The notes beneath the pieces were generated by a model that did not search any database, was not told the DNA's origin, and saw nothing but the letters and a program-made list of their open reading frames with translations. A program made the position numbers and the translations under genes. DNA of 54,912 bases from Paraburkholderia ribeironis (GTDB taxonomy: Bacteria; Pseudomonadota; Gammaproteobacteria; Burkholderiales; Burkholderiaceae): assembly GCF_900019265.1 (NCBI RefSeq), contig NZ_CYGX02000035.1:1-54912 (forward strand), in the 5' to 3' direction. Numbering within the stretch: the first letter of the stretch is position 1; each line of letters starts with the position of its first letter. This document shows positions 44,746-54,277 of this stretch, piece after piece.

Positions 44746-45012
44746 CCTGGAATAGTTCGAGGTCTTTTTCGTGATTGCGCAGGATTCCTCCGCGGCGTCG
44801 AGCAACAGTCCGAAAAGCGTCTGCTGCGGGTGCCGCTCGTGAGTCGTTACCGCAGGACTCCTGTAAATCGAGGCCGCGAGCGTGGCCAGCTTGTCGAGCT
44901 GGCATTTCTGCCGCTCGCCCAGCTCTGCCACGCGATCGATCGGCGTCTTGCCGCCGGGTGACGCACGCAGGCGGCGCCAGTTGTAGTCAAACTCGTCATT
45001 CGCGGGCGTCGA
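44746..45012 (-). pseudogene. Transposase C-terminal relic (IS481-like integrase)
   Basis: The minus-strand translation contains D-Y-N-W-R-R-L-R-A-S-P-G-G-K-T-P-I-D-R-V-A-E-L. This matches the C-terminal end of IS481-type transposases of Burkholderiales, whose usual form is Y-N-W-H-R-P-H-S-S-L-G-G-K-T-P. Upstream integrase core (DDE) residues are absent because the neighbouring glycosyltransferase gene begins there. Downstream residues diverge from the family. It lies directly after the 3' end of the polysaccharide cluster. Confidence 0.55.
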
Positions 45013-45020
45013 CAATTGAC

Positions 45021-45878
45021 TCACAGCCATTTCCACCCGAAGCGGTTGTAGAATTTGCACGCGGAAACCAGGAACATCCGGATATGCGCGAAGCCCTTGC
45101 GCGCGGCCCCGCCCCCGTGATGGATCACACTCACATTCGGGACATAAGCGACGCGCGCCAATGTATGCGCGCGCAGGCTCAAGTCGTAGTCCTCGAAGTA
45201 GAGGAAATAGCGCGGATCGAAGCCAGCCAGTTCTTTTAGTAGCTGAGTTCGAAATAGCATGAAGCAACCGCTGATGATGGGGGGATCCAGGACCACGTCG
45301 TGCTCGTTGATCGCGTCGCGCATCTCGTAGCGATCTAAACGCGTCGCGAACCATGTACGGATCACAATGGGTATGAAACCGCGAATGAACAGATCGAGCA
45401 GTGCGGGATAGCGACGGCAGAGGTATTGCAGACGTTTGCCCCCGCCGCCGACGCGGGGGGCCAGCAGACCGACGTCTGGATGGCAATCGAAGAAGTCCAT
45501 CGCATTTTCAAGTGCATGACGGTCGACGTCGATATCTGGATTCAACACGAGGTGAAAGCGGCTACGCGCCTGCTTGATCGCGAGGTTGTGACCGCGCCCG
45601 TAGCCGACGTTGCCATGGCCACGGATAGTCGTACATGCAATTCCAACTTCGCGCAGCACGTTGAAACTTGCAGAAATATCTGCAAGTCCACCATTGTCGA
45701 CCAGGTAGACAGTCACCGGAAATTGCGGACGTCGCACTCGCAAAGCTGCCCAAGCATCAGAGAGACTTGCCAAGGTGCCCACCAAAATCGCGGGATCCGG
45801 TCGGTACACAACGATGGAGACGGATAAGCCGTTTTCTTCACCACGGGCGCCGGGCATTTTCATCGGCAATACGCCCAT
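45021..45878 (-). CDS. GT2-family glycosyltransferase (WbbL/rhamnosyltransferase-like)
   Basis: This 285-residue cytoplasmic GT-A enzyme adds a sugar to a growing lipid-linked glycan. It has V-S-I-V-V-Y-R-P-D at the N-terminus, G-N-V-G-Y-G-R-G-H-N, the N-P-D-I-D metal-binding motif and F-L-Y-F-E-D-Y-D-L-S-L-R. That pattern is close to WbbL-type rhamnosyltransferases. Met1, Met6 and Met8 are all possible starts, without a clear ribosome-binding site. It is the last gene of the minus-strand cluster, 95 bp after the large fusion protein gene. Confidence 0.85.
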   Translation of the reverse strand: MGVLPMKMPGARGEENGLSVSIVVYRPDPAILVGTLASLSDAWAALRVRRPQFPVTVYLVDNGGLADISASFNVLREVGIACTTIRGHGNVGYGRGHNLAIKQARSRFHLVLNPDIDVDRHALENAMDFFDCHPDVGLLAPRVGGGGKRLQYLCRRYPALLDLFIRGFIPIVIRTWFATRLDRYEMRDAINEHDVVLDPPIISGCFMLFRTQLLKELAGFDPRYFLYFEDYDLSLRAHTLARVAYVPNVSVIHHGGGAARKGFAHIRMFLVSACKFYNRFGWKWL

Positions 45879-45973
45879 ATAATGAAGAATTTGTTATCAG
45901 CACCGTGCTTCCCACCGCAGCGGTAACCTCCTTTGTTCGGGCAGTCGTTTCGCAAGACCATTTCGCGCTTTAA

Positions 45974-48900
45974 TCACACGTACGCGTCTTCGCTCACAAT
46001 CTTCCTGCTTTCTCGATACTTGTGAGGAGTCCACGGACCCCACTTCGCCTCGTAGATGGCACGGTTGGTTTCGAACAGCGCACGCTTTTTTTCTTCGCCC
46101 AATTTGTTGAACGACGCGGAGAGATGGTGATGCACAAACACGTCCTCAGCACAGCCGACACGTAGACCGGCGGCCTGAACGCGACGGCAGTAGTCGTCGT
46201 CCTCGAAGAAGCCTACGCCGTAGTCCTCGCTGATCGGGCCGCAACGTTCGTAGGTACTACGGGGCAGCATCGCGCAGAAAAAAGCCACGGTGTCCAGTTC
46301 AAACCATTCGCCGAGACAACGGTCAGTCAGCGCCTGCGCTTCGATATGCATTGCGTCGAGTCCCGTGTAGAGCGTATCCACGCGGGCCTCGTTGCCGATG
46401 TTATTGGTTACCGGACCGATAATGCCGAGCCAAGGATTGTGACGCAGGTGCCTGGTCATGCGCATCGCCCATCCGCGCGTGACGACTGTGTCGTTGTTCA
46501 AAATGACGAGGTAATCGCCCATCGCGGCGGCGAGCCCCTGATTGTTGCCGCCGGCAAACCCGCGGTTGTCGTCGTTGAGGATCAGCTTGACGTTTGCGCG
46601 CGAGCCAGCCCACGCGGACAGGTACGCGGGTGTACCGTCGCTCGATGCGTTGTCGACGATCACGATCTCGAGATCGACTCCGTCGCTGTGGCGCTCAAGG
46701 CTATCGAGGCAATCCTTCGTGAGATTCAGGTTGTTGTAGGTGAGCACGATCGCGCTCACCTTCGGGCGCGGCAACGCCTGAATCTCGTTGCGAAAGTCGG
46801 CGACACGATGCGCCCAGGTTTGTCCGGCCGCGAATGCTTTGCGGCGCGCGACGACTTCCTGCGAATCGGGCAGAGCGGCCAGCGCTGCGCGCACCTGCCC
46901 GACAAAACCTTCGTGTGTATCCGCAATGCGCACCAGATCGCCGAATTGCGCCATTTCCGGCAGATCGACCCCGACCACCGAACGCCCCGCACCCAGATAC
47001 TCGTAGACCTTGACAGGGTTGGTCGCGAGCGTCAGCGGAATCACCCGGAACGGCATCAGGCAGACTTCGAACGCGTACAGATAGTAAGGGAGCTTGACGT
47101 ACGGCACCTCGCCCGTCATCTGCACATTCGGATACCGCGCGAGTTTGTCGCCGACGCCCGCGGAATCCGCGCCCACGAGCAGCACCAGCGCATCAGGAAA
47201 CGACTGCGCAATCTGCGCAACAAGCTCGATATCGAACCATTCCGCGATCGCACCGTAGTAGCCGATGATCTGCCGGCCCTGCGGATCGACGAAGCGCTCG
47301 GCCGGTGCGTCGCAAAAATGGCGATATTGCCCAGCGTTGCGAATGACCGACACATGCGAATTGCGTTTGCGCGCGTGATTTTCGAGCCACGACGACGTGG
47401 TGACCAGCAAATCAGCGCGCTCCATCATCTGCTCTTCAATCGCGAGCAGTTCCTGCGGAACGTTGCCGAACCCTTCGTGGTGGTCCATGCAATCGTACGC
47501 CAGGCATTCGGACTGCAGGCCGGTCGCGATTGGATACCAGTAACCGTGCTGGATGATCGACCACGATCGATCGGTGCCGCTCCAGTCCAGCAAGAGCCGC
47601 ATTCCGGCGTGAATCTGCTGGATGGCCTCAGCGGTGGGTGCAGCAAAATAGATGGCGGGTGCGCGGTGAACCTTCAGCCTGACTTGATAGAGCGGAAGCA
47701 GGTCGTCCAGTCGCTCGATCGAATAGCCGGGCTCGCGTGCGTCGTCAAAATGGTTCGAGAAGAAATAGACGCGATGGCCGGCCTGCGCGAATTCGCGTGC
47801 GAGATGCTGCGGCCGTTGAATCCGGAAGTGCCAGTCGATGATGCTGAACACGAACACGTCGGGCAATGCACGGGGCGTCTTCGACGCCAGCGTGATGCCG
47901 GCGGGACTGGCCGGTGGGTTGGAAGGCTCGGACCGCGCGACCGATCCCGCCGGCATGGTCCCGGCCGGTGCGATTTCGCCGCGCCGTTTCATTTGCTTCG
48001 GGATATACGCGAGCGAACGATGCGCCACGTTCCACACGCCGCCGTGCGCATAAGCGTAGTTGACGTCGTTCAGGCGGCGCCGCATCCAGTCCGGCATGCC
48101 GCGAACGACACGCAGCGGCGCCGTCCAGCGCCAGCTGCGGGTGGCAAGCAAGGTTGTCACCTCGGTCATGAGAGACTGTTGGCGGTACCGCAGAAAGTGA
48201 ATGCACTCGTCGCGCTGATGCGTCGCGTCGATCAGTCTGGCGTGCTCATCGGTCAACTGTTGCAACTTGCCGCGCAAGGTTTCGCATTCGTGCGTGAGGA
48301 CCGACATGCGGGTGGACGCACTGACCAGACCGAACTTCGCATTCTTCGCGGCAGATCTTTCGACTTCCAGTTGAGCGAGCGCGTGATCTGCACGCAACTT
48401 CTCAGCGTCGAGCTGCGCCAATGCCTCGTCCGCACGTGATTTCTCCGCTTCTGCCTGCGCGAACGTCTGTTCGGCACGCACCTTCTCGGTTTCCAACTGC
48501 GCGAGTGCCCGATTCGCGCGCAGCCCTTCCGTCTCCAGGTGAGCGATCGCGTGATCTGCGCGTAACTTCTCAGCATCGAGCTGTGCCAATGCTTCGTCCG
48601 CGCGCCATTTCTCCTTTTCCGCTTGTGCCAATGCCTGATGAGCACGGGATTTTTCCCCTTGGACATAGGCAAGCGATTGCTTTGTGCGCGTGCTTGTATC
48701 GTCTGCGTCCACGCCGGAGCGCCTCGCGTCTGCAAGCGAGAGCCGTTGCAGGCCGAGCTGCGCAGTGCGCGCGTAGATCAGCAGAATCTGATGGCCGGCC
48801 CAGTACGTCGGCTCGCGAAAACGCGTGTCGACCACCGACTCGTACACCAGCGCCCAGTCCGGATTCGGCGCAAGAGGGATATTGGGTGCGTCGAATGTCA

Positions 48901-49381
48901 CTTCGTGTTCGATATGCCGGTCGAATTCCCGATATGGCAGCAGCAGGACTATGAACTTCGATGCGTAATGCGAGATCTGCTCGAACGCATCCCACGGCTT
49001 CACGAAGTGCTCAAGCGTGTTCGATGAGAATACGACGTCAAACGGCGGACGATCGGGCCGGTCCAGCAGGTTTTCGTGCGAGAACCGGGCATTCCGGTGG
49101 GTACGCGCCGCGCGTTCTATGGCAGATCGTGAGAAATCGATACCGGTGACGTTCCACGACAGCAACTGCGCGAGCGTCTCCGTGCCGTCGCCTTGCGCGC
49201 AACCCCAATCGCAAACACTCAGGTTGTCCCAGCGCACCTTGTGCACCAGCCATTGCGGCAGCGCTTCAATGGCGACGCGTGCGAAAAAGCGACTCTGTTC
49301 CCGGCCGCCGTTCGATTCCCAATCGCTTTCGAAGCGGTTGTCCCAATACTGGCTGCTATTTATGTTGTTCTGGTCACTCAT
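45974..49381 (-). CDS. Methyltransferase / coiled-coil / GT4-like / GT2 fusion protein of polysaccharide synthesis
   Basis: The 1135-residue cytoplasmic protein has several domains. Residues 1-215 form a SAM methyltransferase (C-D-W-G-C-A-Q-G-D-G, then F-S-S-N-T-L-E-H-F). Residues about 225-350 are a coiled coil of 14-residue repeats (L-D-A-E-K-L-R-A-D-H-A-L-A-Q). Residues about 500-860 resemble a GT-B glycosyltransferase (Y-G-A-I-A-E-W-F-D, then N-P-V-K-V-Y-E-Y-L-G-A-G). Residues about 870-1110 are a GT2 domain (V-L-T-Y-N-N, N-N-D-T, F-F-E-D-D-D-Y). The ATG at 49381 overlaps the Wzt gene by 8 bp; longer starts run into Wzt. The likely work is chain extension plus methyl capping, with the coiled coil as a spacer or ruler. 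Confidence 0.83.
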   Translation of the reverse strand: MSDQNNINSSQYWDNRFESDWESNGGREQSRFFARVAIEALPQWLVHKVRWDNLSVCDWGCAQGDGTETLAQLLSWNVTGIDFSRSAIERAARTHRNARFSHENLLDRPDRPPFDVVFSSNTLEHFVKPWDAFEQISHYASKFIVLLLPYREFDRHIEHEVTFDAPNIPLAPNPDWALVYESVVDTRFREPTYWAGHQILLIYARTAQLGLQRLSLADARRSGVDADDTSTRTKQSLAYVQGEKSRAHQALAQAEKEKWRADEALAQLDAEKLRADHAIAHLETEGLRANRALAQLETEKVRAEQTFAQAEAEKSRADEALAQLDAEKLRADHALAQLEVERSAAKNAKFGLVSASTRMSVLTHECETLRGKLQQLTDEHARLIDATHQRDECIHFLRYRQQSLMTEVTTLLATRSWRWTAPLRVVRGMPDWMRRRLNDVNYAYAHGGVWNVAHRSLAYIPKQMKRRGEIAPAGTMPAGSVARSEPSNPPASPAGITLASKTPRALPDVFVFSIIDWHFRIQRPQHLAREFAQAGHRVYFFSNHFDDAREPGYSIERLDDLLPLYQVRLKVHRAPAIYFAAPTAEAIQQIHAGMRLLLDWSGTDRSWSIIQHGYWYPIATGLQSECLAYDCMDHHEGFGNVPQELLAIEEQMMERADLLVTTSSWLENHARKRNSHVSVIRNAGQYRHFCDAPAERFVDPQGRQIIGYYGAIAEWFDIELVAQIAQSFPDALVLLVGADSAGVGDKLARYPNVQMTGEVPYVKLPYYLYAFEVCLMPFRVIPLTLATNPVKVYEYLGAGRSVVGVDLPEMAQFGDLVRIADTHEGFVGQVRAALAALPDSQEVVARRKAFAAGQTWAHRVADFRNEIQALPRPKVSAIVLTYNNLNLTKDCLDSLERHSDGVDLEIVIVDNASSDGTPAYLSAWAGSRANVKLILNDDNRGFAGGNNQGLAAAMGDYLVILNNDTVVTRGWAMRMTRHLRHNPWLGIIGPVTNNIGNEARVDTLYTGLDAMHIEAQALTDRCLGEWFELDTVAFFCAMLPRSTYERCGPISEDYGVGFFEDDDYCRRVQAAGLRVGCAEDVFVHHHLSASFNKLGEEKKRALFETNRAIYEAKWGPWTPHKYRESRKIVSEDAYV
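48330..48660 (-). repeat. Degenerate 42-bp tandem repeats encoding a coiled coil
   Basis: Within the fusion gene, 42-bp units encode 14-residue blocks of the form A-L-A-Q-L-D-A-E-K-L-R-A-D-H. I count about seven to eight units. Some pairs are nearly identical at the DNA level, for example around 48390-48430 and 48560-48600. Repeat number could vary between strains and set the length of the coiled coil. Confidence 0.7.
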
Positions 49382-50810
49382 GCTGATACTCGCAGCGCGG
49401 CATGCCCGCGTCCATGGTTTGCTCGACGTCGGCGAGAAAAGTGCCGTACAGCTTGTGTTCAGTGAGCGAGGTAAAGTAATGCGCGCCCTCGATGTACTCG
49501 TAGTACTGCGGCATAACACTGGCGCGGTCTTCGAGCGCCACCGCCAGCAGATAATTGCCGGCATTGAGCCGGTTTTTCATCCTGAAGCGCACGAGCACAG
49601 TGCCGTCCACCTGCGTGAAGTCGAGCGATCGTTGATCCCGCGTGGTCGATACGATCAGGTCTGTACCCCGCAGATCTTTTAGTGAAAACGCGACGCTCAG
49701 CGTCGCACGGTTCGCAGCCGCGGGCGGCCGCACCTTGACCCGGATCTCGATGTCATCAAGCGCCATCATGGTCGAAAGACGCTCTCCGCGTGCGTTGAAA
49801 ATGCCGGCATCGAGAATCGAGCCGACGTGACTGCCCCAGTGATTGATCGGGCGATGCTTTGCCGTCAGTTCGACGGCAGCGTCGGTGTTCGCGACGACGG
49901 TGGCACCGCTGTCGGACGTGCGGGAGGCTTCGGCGTGCTCCGTCGAGGCGGTATCGGCAACGCGCGCAGGTTCGGCGCAGCGGGCTTCGCTGAGCCGCGC
50001 GTCGTTCTTCTCCTGGAGTTCGTGCTCGTCTTCCGTTTCGAACAGGAACTGGTTGTACTGCGCCGTCACGGAAAACGCGTCGCCAAGCATGCGCACCTTG
50101 CCCTGATCCAGCCAGAGCGCGCGGTCACACAGCGTGCGCACTGCGCCGACATCGTGTGAAACGAACAGGATCGTGACGCCATCGGACTGCATCGACTTGA
50201 TACGGTTCAGACACTTGGCCTGAAAGCGCGAGTCGCCTACCGCGAGCGCTTCGTCCACGATGAGGATTTGCGGATCGACGTGAATAGCGACGGCGAACGC
50301 GAGACGCACGTACATGCCGCTCGAATACGTCTTGATCGGCTGATCGATGAACTCACCGATTTCCGCAAACGCTTCGATGTCGGCGAAACGCGCATCGATT
50401 TCCGCACGCGACAGGCCGAGTACGGCGCCGTTCATATAGACGTTCTCGCGTCCCGTGAAGTCGTTGTTGAAGCCCGCGCCCAGTTCCAGCAGCGCCGCAA
50501 TGCGTCCGTTGACCTCGACGCGACCCGATGTGCCGCGCAGCGTACCGCAGAGGATTTGCAGCAGCGTCGATTTGCCCGAGCCGTTGCGTCCGACGATTGC
50601 ACAGGTCTCGCCGCGGGCGATTGTCAGATCGACATTGTCGAGCGCCCGGAATTCGCTCCAGCCTTTCTGCCGGCGCGGCGCGATCACGTGCTTCAGGCGC
50701 TCCAGCGGCGTGTGATACACGGCGAAGCGTTTGGAAAGACCTTCGATGCGGATGGCGACGTCGTCTTGCATCGACCGGCCGGAAGTCTCGGTGATCGATT
50801 CAGAGCACAT
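49374..50810 (-). CDS. wzt: Wzt-like polysaccharide ABC exporter ATPase with C-terminal glycan-recognition domain
   Basis: The 478-residue protein has an N-terminal ATPase domain with Walker A G-R-N-G-S-G-K-S-T, signature Y-S-S-G-M-Y-V-R, Walker B I-L-I-V-D-E-A and the S-H-D switch. After an alanine/serine-rich linker (about 285-330) comes a Wzt-C-type beta-sandwich (G-S-I-L-D-A-G-I-F onwards). In known systems that domain binds the modified end of the glycan before export. I chose ATG 50810, which overlaps the permease stop by 11 bp; ATG 50822 is also possible. Together with the methyltransferase it suggests terminal-modification-dependent export. Confidence 0.87.
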   Translation of the reverse strand: MCSESITETSGRSMQDDVAIRIEGLSKRFAVYHTPLERLKHVIAPRRQKGWSEFRALDNVDLTIARGETCAIVGRNGSGKSTLLQILCGTLRGTSGRVEVNGRIAALLELGAGFNNDFTGRENVYMNGAVLGLSRAEIDARFADIEAFAEIGEFIDQPIKTYSSGMYVRLAFAVAIHVDPQILIVDEALAVGDSRFQAKCLNRIKSMQSDGVTILFVSHDVGAVRTLCDRALWLDQGKVRMLGDAFSVTAQYNQFLFETEDEHELQEKNDARLSEARCAEPARVADTASTEHAEASRTSDSGATVVANTDAAVELTAKHRPINHWGSHVGSILDAGIFNARGERLSTMMALDDIEIRVKVRPPAAANRATLSVAFSLKDLRGTDLIVSTTRDQRSLDFTQVDGTVLVRFRMKNRLNAGNYLLAVALEDRASVMPQYYEYIEGAHYFTSLTEHKLYGTFLADVEQTMDAGMPRCEYQHE

Positions 50811-51657
50811 CGGCAAATCCATCTCGTGCACGTTGAAACCAGGCGAGCGACAGCCACGCAAAAACGAAGCTCGACACGATATAGATCGCCAGCATCGGAA
50901 AATCCGGCAATTGGCCGCCAAGCATCACGGCGCGCGCTTGCTGCACGATGAATGTCAGCGGATTGGCGCGCAGTAGTGCCTGAAACGCTCGCGGCAGTGA
51001 TTCGGTCGCGTAGAAGATCGGGCACAGAAACATGATGAACGACGTCAGCACGCCGATGATCTGCCCGATGTCGCGCACATACACACCAAGCGAGCTGACG
51101 ATCCAGCTGGTGCCGACCGTCATGAAAATCAACGGCACGAAGATCAACGGCAGGAATGCGAGTGTCCACTGAACGGTGCCGTAGACGAGCGCGGCAAAGA
51201 CAATCCACACCAGCATGCTCATGCAGGCGTGAAAGAGCGCCGTGCCCACTGTCATCCAGGACAGCAATTCAAGCGGGAAGACAACCTTTTTCACATAGTT
51301 GACGTGGCCGCCGATGAACATCGGCGCGCGGCCCAGACACTCGGCGAAAAAATTGAAGATGATCAGGCCGGCGAACAGCACCACAGAGAATTGCAGGCTA
51401 TTTGACGTGCCGGCCCAGCGTGCGTGGAGAAAGACACCAAATACGACGGTGTACAGTGAGAGCATCAGCAGCGGGTTAAGGAACGCCCAAATCGTGCCGA
51501 ACAGCGATCCGCGGTAGCGGCTCGCGATGTCACGCCGCATGAGCTGCATCAGCAGTTGCCGATGGGTCAACAGATCGAGTAGGACTTTCCCGAAAGCTGC
51601 GCGATGCCTGAGTTCAGCGCCTTCCTTGACAAAAATGGTTCGACTCATCGGTTTCAC
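50800..51657 (-). CDS. wzm: Wzm-like ABC-2 permease for polysaccharide export
   Basis: This 285-residue ABC-2 type inner-membrane permease has six hydrophobic segments. The early R-D-I-A-S-R-Y-R-G-S-x-x-G-x-x-W-A motif is typical of Wzm/TagG proteins. It would form the channel that flips the lipid-linked glycan to the periplasmic side. The start is either GTG 51657, which overlaps the previous stop as GTGA, or ATG 51648. I used the GTG. It pairs with the Wzt-like ATPase. Confidence 0.87.
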   Translation of the reverse strand: MKPMSRTIFVKEGAELRHRAAFGKVLLDLLTHRQLLMQLMRRDIASRYRGSLFGTIWAFLNPLLMLSLYTVVFGVFLHARWAGTSNSLQFSVVLFAGLIIFNFFAECLGRAPMFIGGHVNYVKKVVFPLELLSWMTVGTALFHACMSMLVWIVFAALVYGTVQWTLAFLPLIFVPLIFMTVGTSWIVSSLGVYVRDIGQIIGVLTSFIMFLCPIFYATESLPRAFQALLRANPLTFIVQQARAVMLGGQLPDFPMLAIYIVSSFVFAWLSLAWFQRARDGFADVL

Positions 51658-52889
51658 GTATCAGGGTGCCCCAGATCGGATGTATGGGGCGAGAGCGGGA
51701 GCATCAATTGCGATGTGCGTGTTGGCATGTCGGACGCCCGGTGCGAGCGCGCAAACATTGGATCAAAACGCCGGCTCCAGTCCACCTCCTGACGAAACGA
51801 CGCAGTGTCTTCGGCCTTGGCCACGTTTGCCCGCGCGCTGTCCCAGAGTGCGCGCCAGTTGCTATCGGGCGCGATGTGCGTCACACCGTGCGAGTGACCG
51901 CGGTGATGCATCTCGCCGAATGGCGTCGACCAGACGGGCACACCAAAACTGCGGTACTCGTAGAACTTGATCGGATCAACGCCGGCCGTGAGCGCGTTAA
52001 TGCGGAATGGAATCAGCCCGACCGAGAATTCCTGCACCAGCGTAACGGCGCGTTCCTGCGGCACCTCGCCGAGCAGTTCGATATTCGCCGGTAGATGGGC
52101 CGGACGCGCGACAAATTCCGGGCCGATCAGACGGATCGGCACGTCAGGCAGTGCTTCGGCGAGCGCCTGCACGAGCGGCCAATCGAACCAGTCAGCGATG
52201 GTGCCAACGTAGCCGATGTAGCGCCGCCGTCCAGCTTCTGATGGCTCGGCCAGACCGGCGGTCGGATAGCCATTGAGGATGGCGATTGCATCGGGGCGCT
52301 TGCGGCGCACATCGAGCGCAAGCGCAGTCGACGAACAGTAAACGTCGCCTGCTTTCCTGAGAAGTGCGCGCAGACGCATGCGCATCGACAGACGCGATAC
52401 ACCGCGATAGAAATCCGGGAAGTTGTCGAGCACGTCGGCAAACGAGCGGTCATACGGCACGCGCCGCAGCGCCCAGTCGGCCAGCTTGCTTGGCCGGCCA
52501 ACGCCCAGCACGCAGTGATCGGCGCCGCGTGCGAAGCGCTTCAACTGATTGCACACTGCGCGCCACGCAGTAAAGCGGTTGATGACACCGCTCATCGGCA
52601 GCGGTTCGATCGGCAGCGCTCGTGGTCGCACTACGTGAACCAGCGGGTCCGTCGGATGCGCAACTTCCCCGTTAGACGTGCGCAGACGCTTGAGGTCGGC
52701 GAAGGTTGGGAGACGCGTGGGATACGGATCGATCCAGAGGATTTCGTCGAAGCCCTTGTCGGCAAATGCCTTCACCATGAAATGCGGGCGCTGTGCATAG
52801 CTCGCGTAAGGCACCGGGGAAAAATAGATCAACCGGCGGCTGCCAGCCATTACGCCGCCGGCCGTGTCCCGTTCCGTGTGCGTGTTCAT
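51654..52889 (-). CDS. GT4-like glycosyltransferase of the polysaccharide cluster
   Basis: This 411-residue GT-B-type protein is like the middle domain of the fusion gene. It has F-S-P-V-P-Y-A-S-Y-A-Q-R-P-H, Y-I-G-Y-V-G-T-I-A-D-W-F-D-W and a C-terminal D-P-I-K-F-Y-E-Y that lies where nucleotide-sugar contacts occur. There is no signal peptide. The ATG at 52889 overlaps the wecB stop (ATGA); longer frames run into wecB. Sugar donor and acceptor are unknown. Confidence 0.82.
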   Translation of the reverse strand: MNTHTERDTAGGVMAGSRRLIYFSPVPYASYAQRPHFMVKAFADKGFDEILWIDPYPTRLPTFADLKRLRTSNGEVAHPTDPLVHVVRPRALPIEPLPMSGVINRFTAWRAVCNQLKRFARGADHCVLGVGRPSKLADWALRRVPYDRSFADVLDNFPDFYRGVSRLSMRMRLRALLRKAGDVYCSSTALALDVRRKRPDAIAILNGYPTAGLAEPSEAGRRRYIGYVGTIADWFDWPLVQALAEALPDVPIRLIGPEFVARPAHLPANIELLGEVPQERAVTLVQEFSVGLIPFRINALTAGVDPIKFYEYRSFGVPVWSTPFGEMHHRGHSHGVTHIAPDSNWRALWDSARANVAKAEDTASFRQEVDWSRRFDPMFARSHRASDMPTRTSQLMLPLSPHTSDLGHPDT

Positions 52890-54052
52890 GCCGGTGCCCC
52901 GATCAGCACAGCCTGCGCTGCCGCAGCGGCATCCCGCGCGGGCTGCTCGCGGCATCCCAGTTCGCGCTCGAGGATATCGACGATGCGACGCGCGGCGCGG
53001 CCGTCGCCGTACGGCGATGCGCCCTGCGCCATCTGGAGGTAAGCGCCCGGGTCGGTGAGCAGTTGGCAGACGGTGCTGACGATGCGGTTGGTGTCCGTGC
53101 CGACAAGTCGCGCCACGCCCGCTGCCACTGCCTCAGGACGCTCGGTTTCGTCCCGCAGCACGAGCACCGGTTTACCGAGAGCTGGCGCTTCTTCCTGCAC
53201 GCCGCCGGAATCGCTGAGGATCAAATGCGCGGCTTCCATCGCGGCGATAAATGACAGATAGTCGAGCGGCGCACACAGGCTGACGCGCGGATGCTTACCC
53301 AGCAGTCGGCGCACGACAGACGACACGTTCGGATTTGGATGCACCGGGAACAGCACTTCGAGCACTGGATCGTGTTCCAGCAGTTGGAGCACCGCCGCAC
53401 AGATGCGCCGTAGCGGCTCACCGAAGTTTTCGCGCCGATGCGTAGTAACCAGCATCATGCGGCGTCCATCTTGCACGCTGCGCGCAATCTTGTCCGGATG
53501 CTGGCGCGCTTCGAACAGGGCATCGATCACTGTATTGCCCGTCATGAACACGGTCTCGTCCGGGTAGCGCTCGTCGCACAGGTTTTGCGCGGACGACGCC
53601 GTGGGCGCGAAGTGCCAGCGCGTCAGGCGCCCGGTGAGGACGCGGTTCATTTCCTCAGGGAATGGATTGCGCATGTCGTGCGTGCGCAAGCCGGCTTCCA
53701 CGTGACCGACCGGAATATTGTTGTAGAACGCCACCAGCGATCCGGCCAGCACGCTCGTCGTGTCGCCCTGCACCAGCATTGCGGCGGGTGCAGTGTCGCG
53801 CAGGACATCGTCGATAGAAGCAATCAGGCGCGAAGTGAGGCCAGCGAGCGTCTGGTTGGGACGCATCAGATTCAGATCATGGTCGGGCTGGATGCCAAAT
53901 ACCGTAAGCACCTGATCGAGCATTTCACGGTGTTGCGCGGTGGCGATAACCAGCGGCTCGAGACAGGAAGATTCGCGAAGGGCCCGAACGACAGGCGCCA
54001 TTTTGATTGCTTCAGGACGGGTGCCGAAAAGCACAGCGATTTTTCTTTTCAT
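52886..54052 (-). CDS. wecB: UDP-N-acetylglucosamine 2-epimerase (non-hydrolysing), WecB
   Basis: This 388-residue cytoplasmic enzyme converts UDP-GlcNAc to UDP-ManNAc, a precursor of ManNAc/ManNAcA-containing glycans. Family motifs are present: F-G-T-R-P-E-A-I-K-M-A-P, G-D-T-T-S, H-V-E-A-G-L-R-T, T-T-H-R-R-E-N and S-D-S-G-G-V-Q-E-E-A. Length is typical. It is the first gene of the minus-strand cluster; its promoter should lie in 54060-54310, where a 12-bp inverted repeat occurs. Confidence 0.92.
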   Translation of the reverse strand: MKRKIAVLFGTRPEAIKMAPVVRALRESSCLEPLVIATAQHREMLDQVLTVFGIQPDHDLNLMRPNQTLAGLTSRLIASIDDVLRDTAPAAMLVQGDTTSVLAGSLVAFYNNIPVGHVEAGLRTHDMRNPFPEEMNRVLTGRLTRWHFAPTASSAQNLCDERYPDETVFMTGNTVIDALFEARQHPDKIARSVQDGRRMMLVTTHRRENFGEPLRRICAAVLQLLEHDPVLEVLFPVHPNPNVSSVVRRLLGKHPRVSLCAPLDYLSFIAAMEAAHLILSDSGGVQEEAPALGKPVLVLRDETERPEAVAAGVARLVGTDTNRIVSTVCQLLTDPGAYLQMAQGASPYGDGRAARRIVDILERELGCREQPARDAAAAAQAVLIGAPA

Positions 54053-54277
54053 AGTCTAAACATGGTTGACCGGTATGACGAAGCCGTTTTCAGTTTTCAT
54101 CAAAGTTCTTCTTCAAGTTCGAATTCACAAGTCAACCCGGTTTTCATGATTGAGACTTCGGTCGTTGCCGGCAGACATGCCATTAAGACTTCCGGACGGA
54201 TTCACAGGGCGGTGCGCGCATGCGTAGTCATCTCGCTGGCGTATTGCAGCCGCCGCTTTTCGGCTTGCTACGGTATG

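Noticed and set aside
46346..48439. 697-codon plus-strand frame opposite the polysaccharide fusion gene
   Set aside because: It is antisense to well-defined methyltransferase and glycosyltransferase domains and shows no family features.
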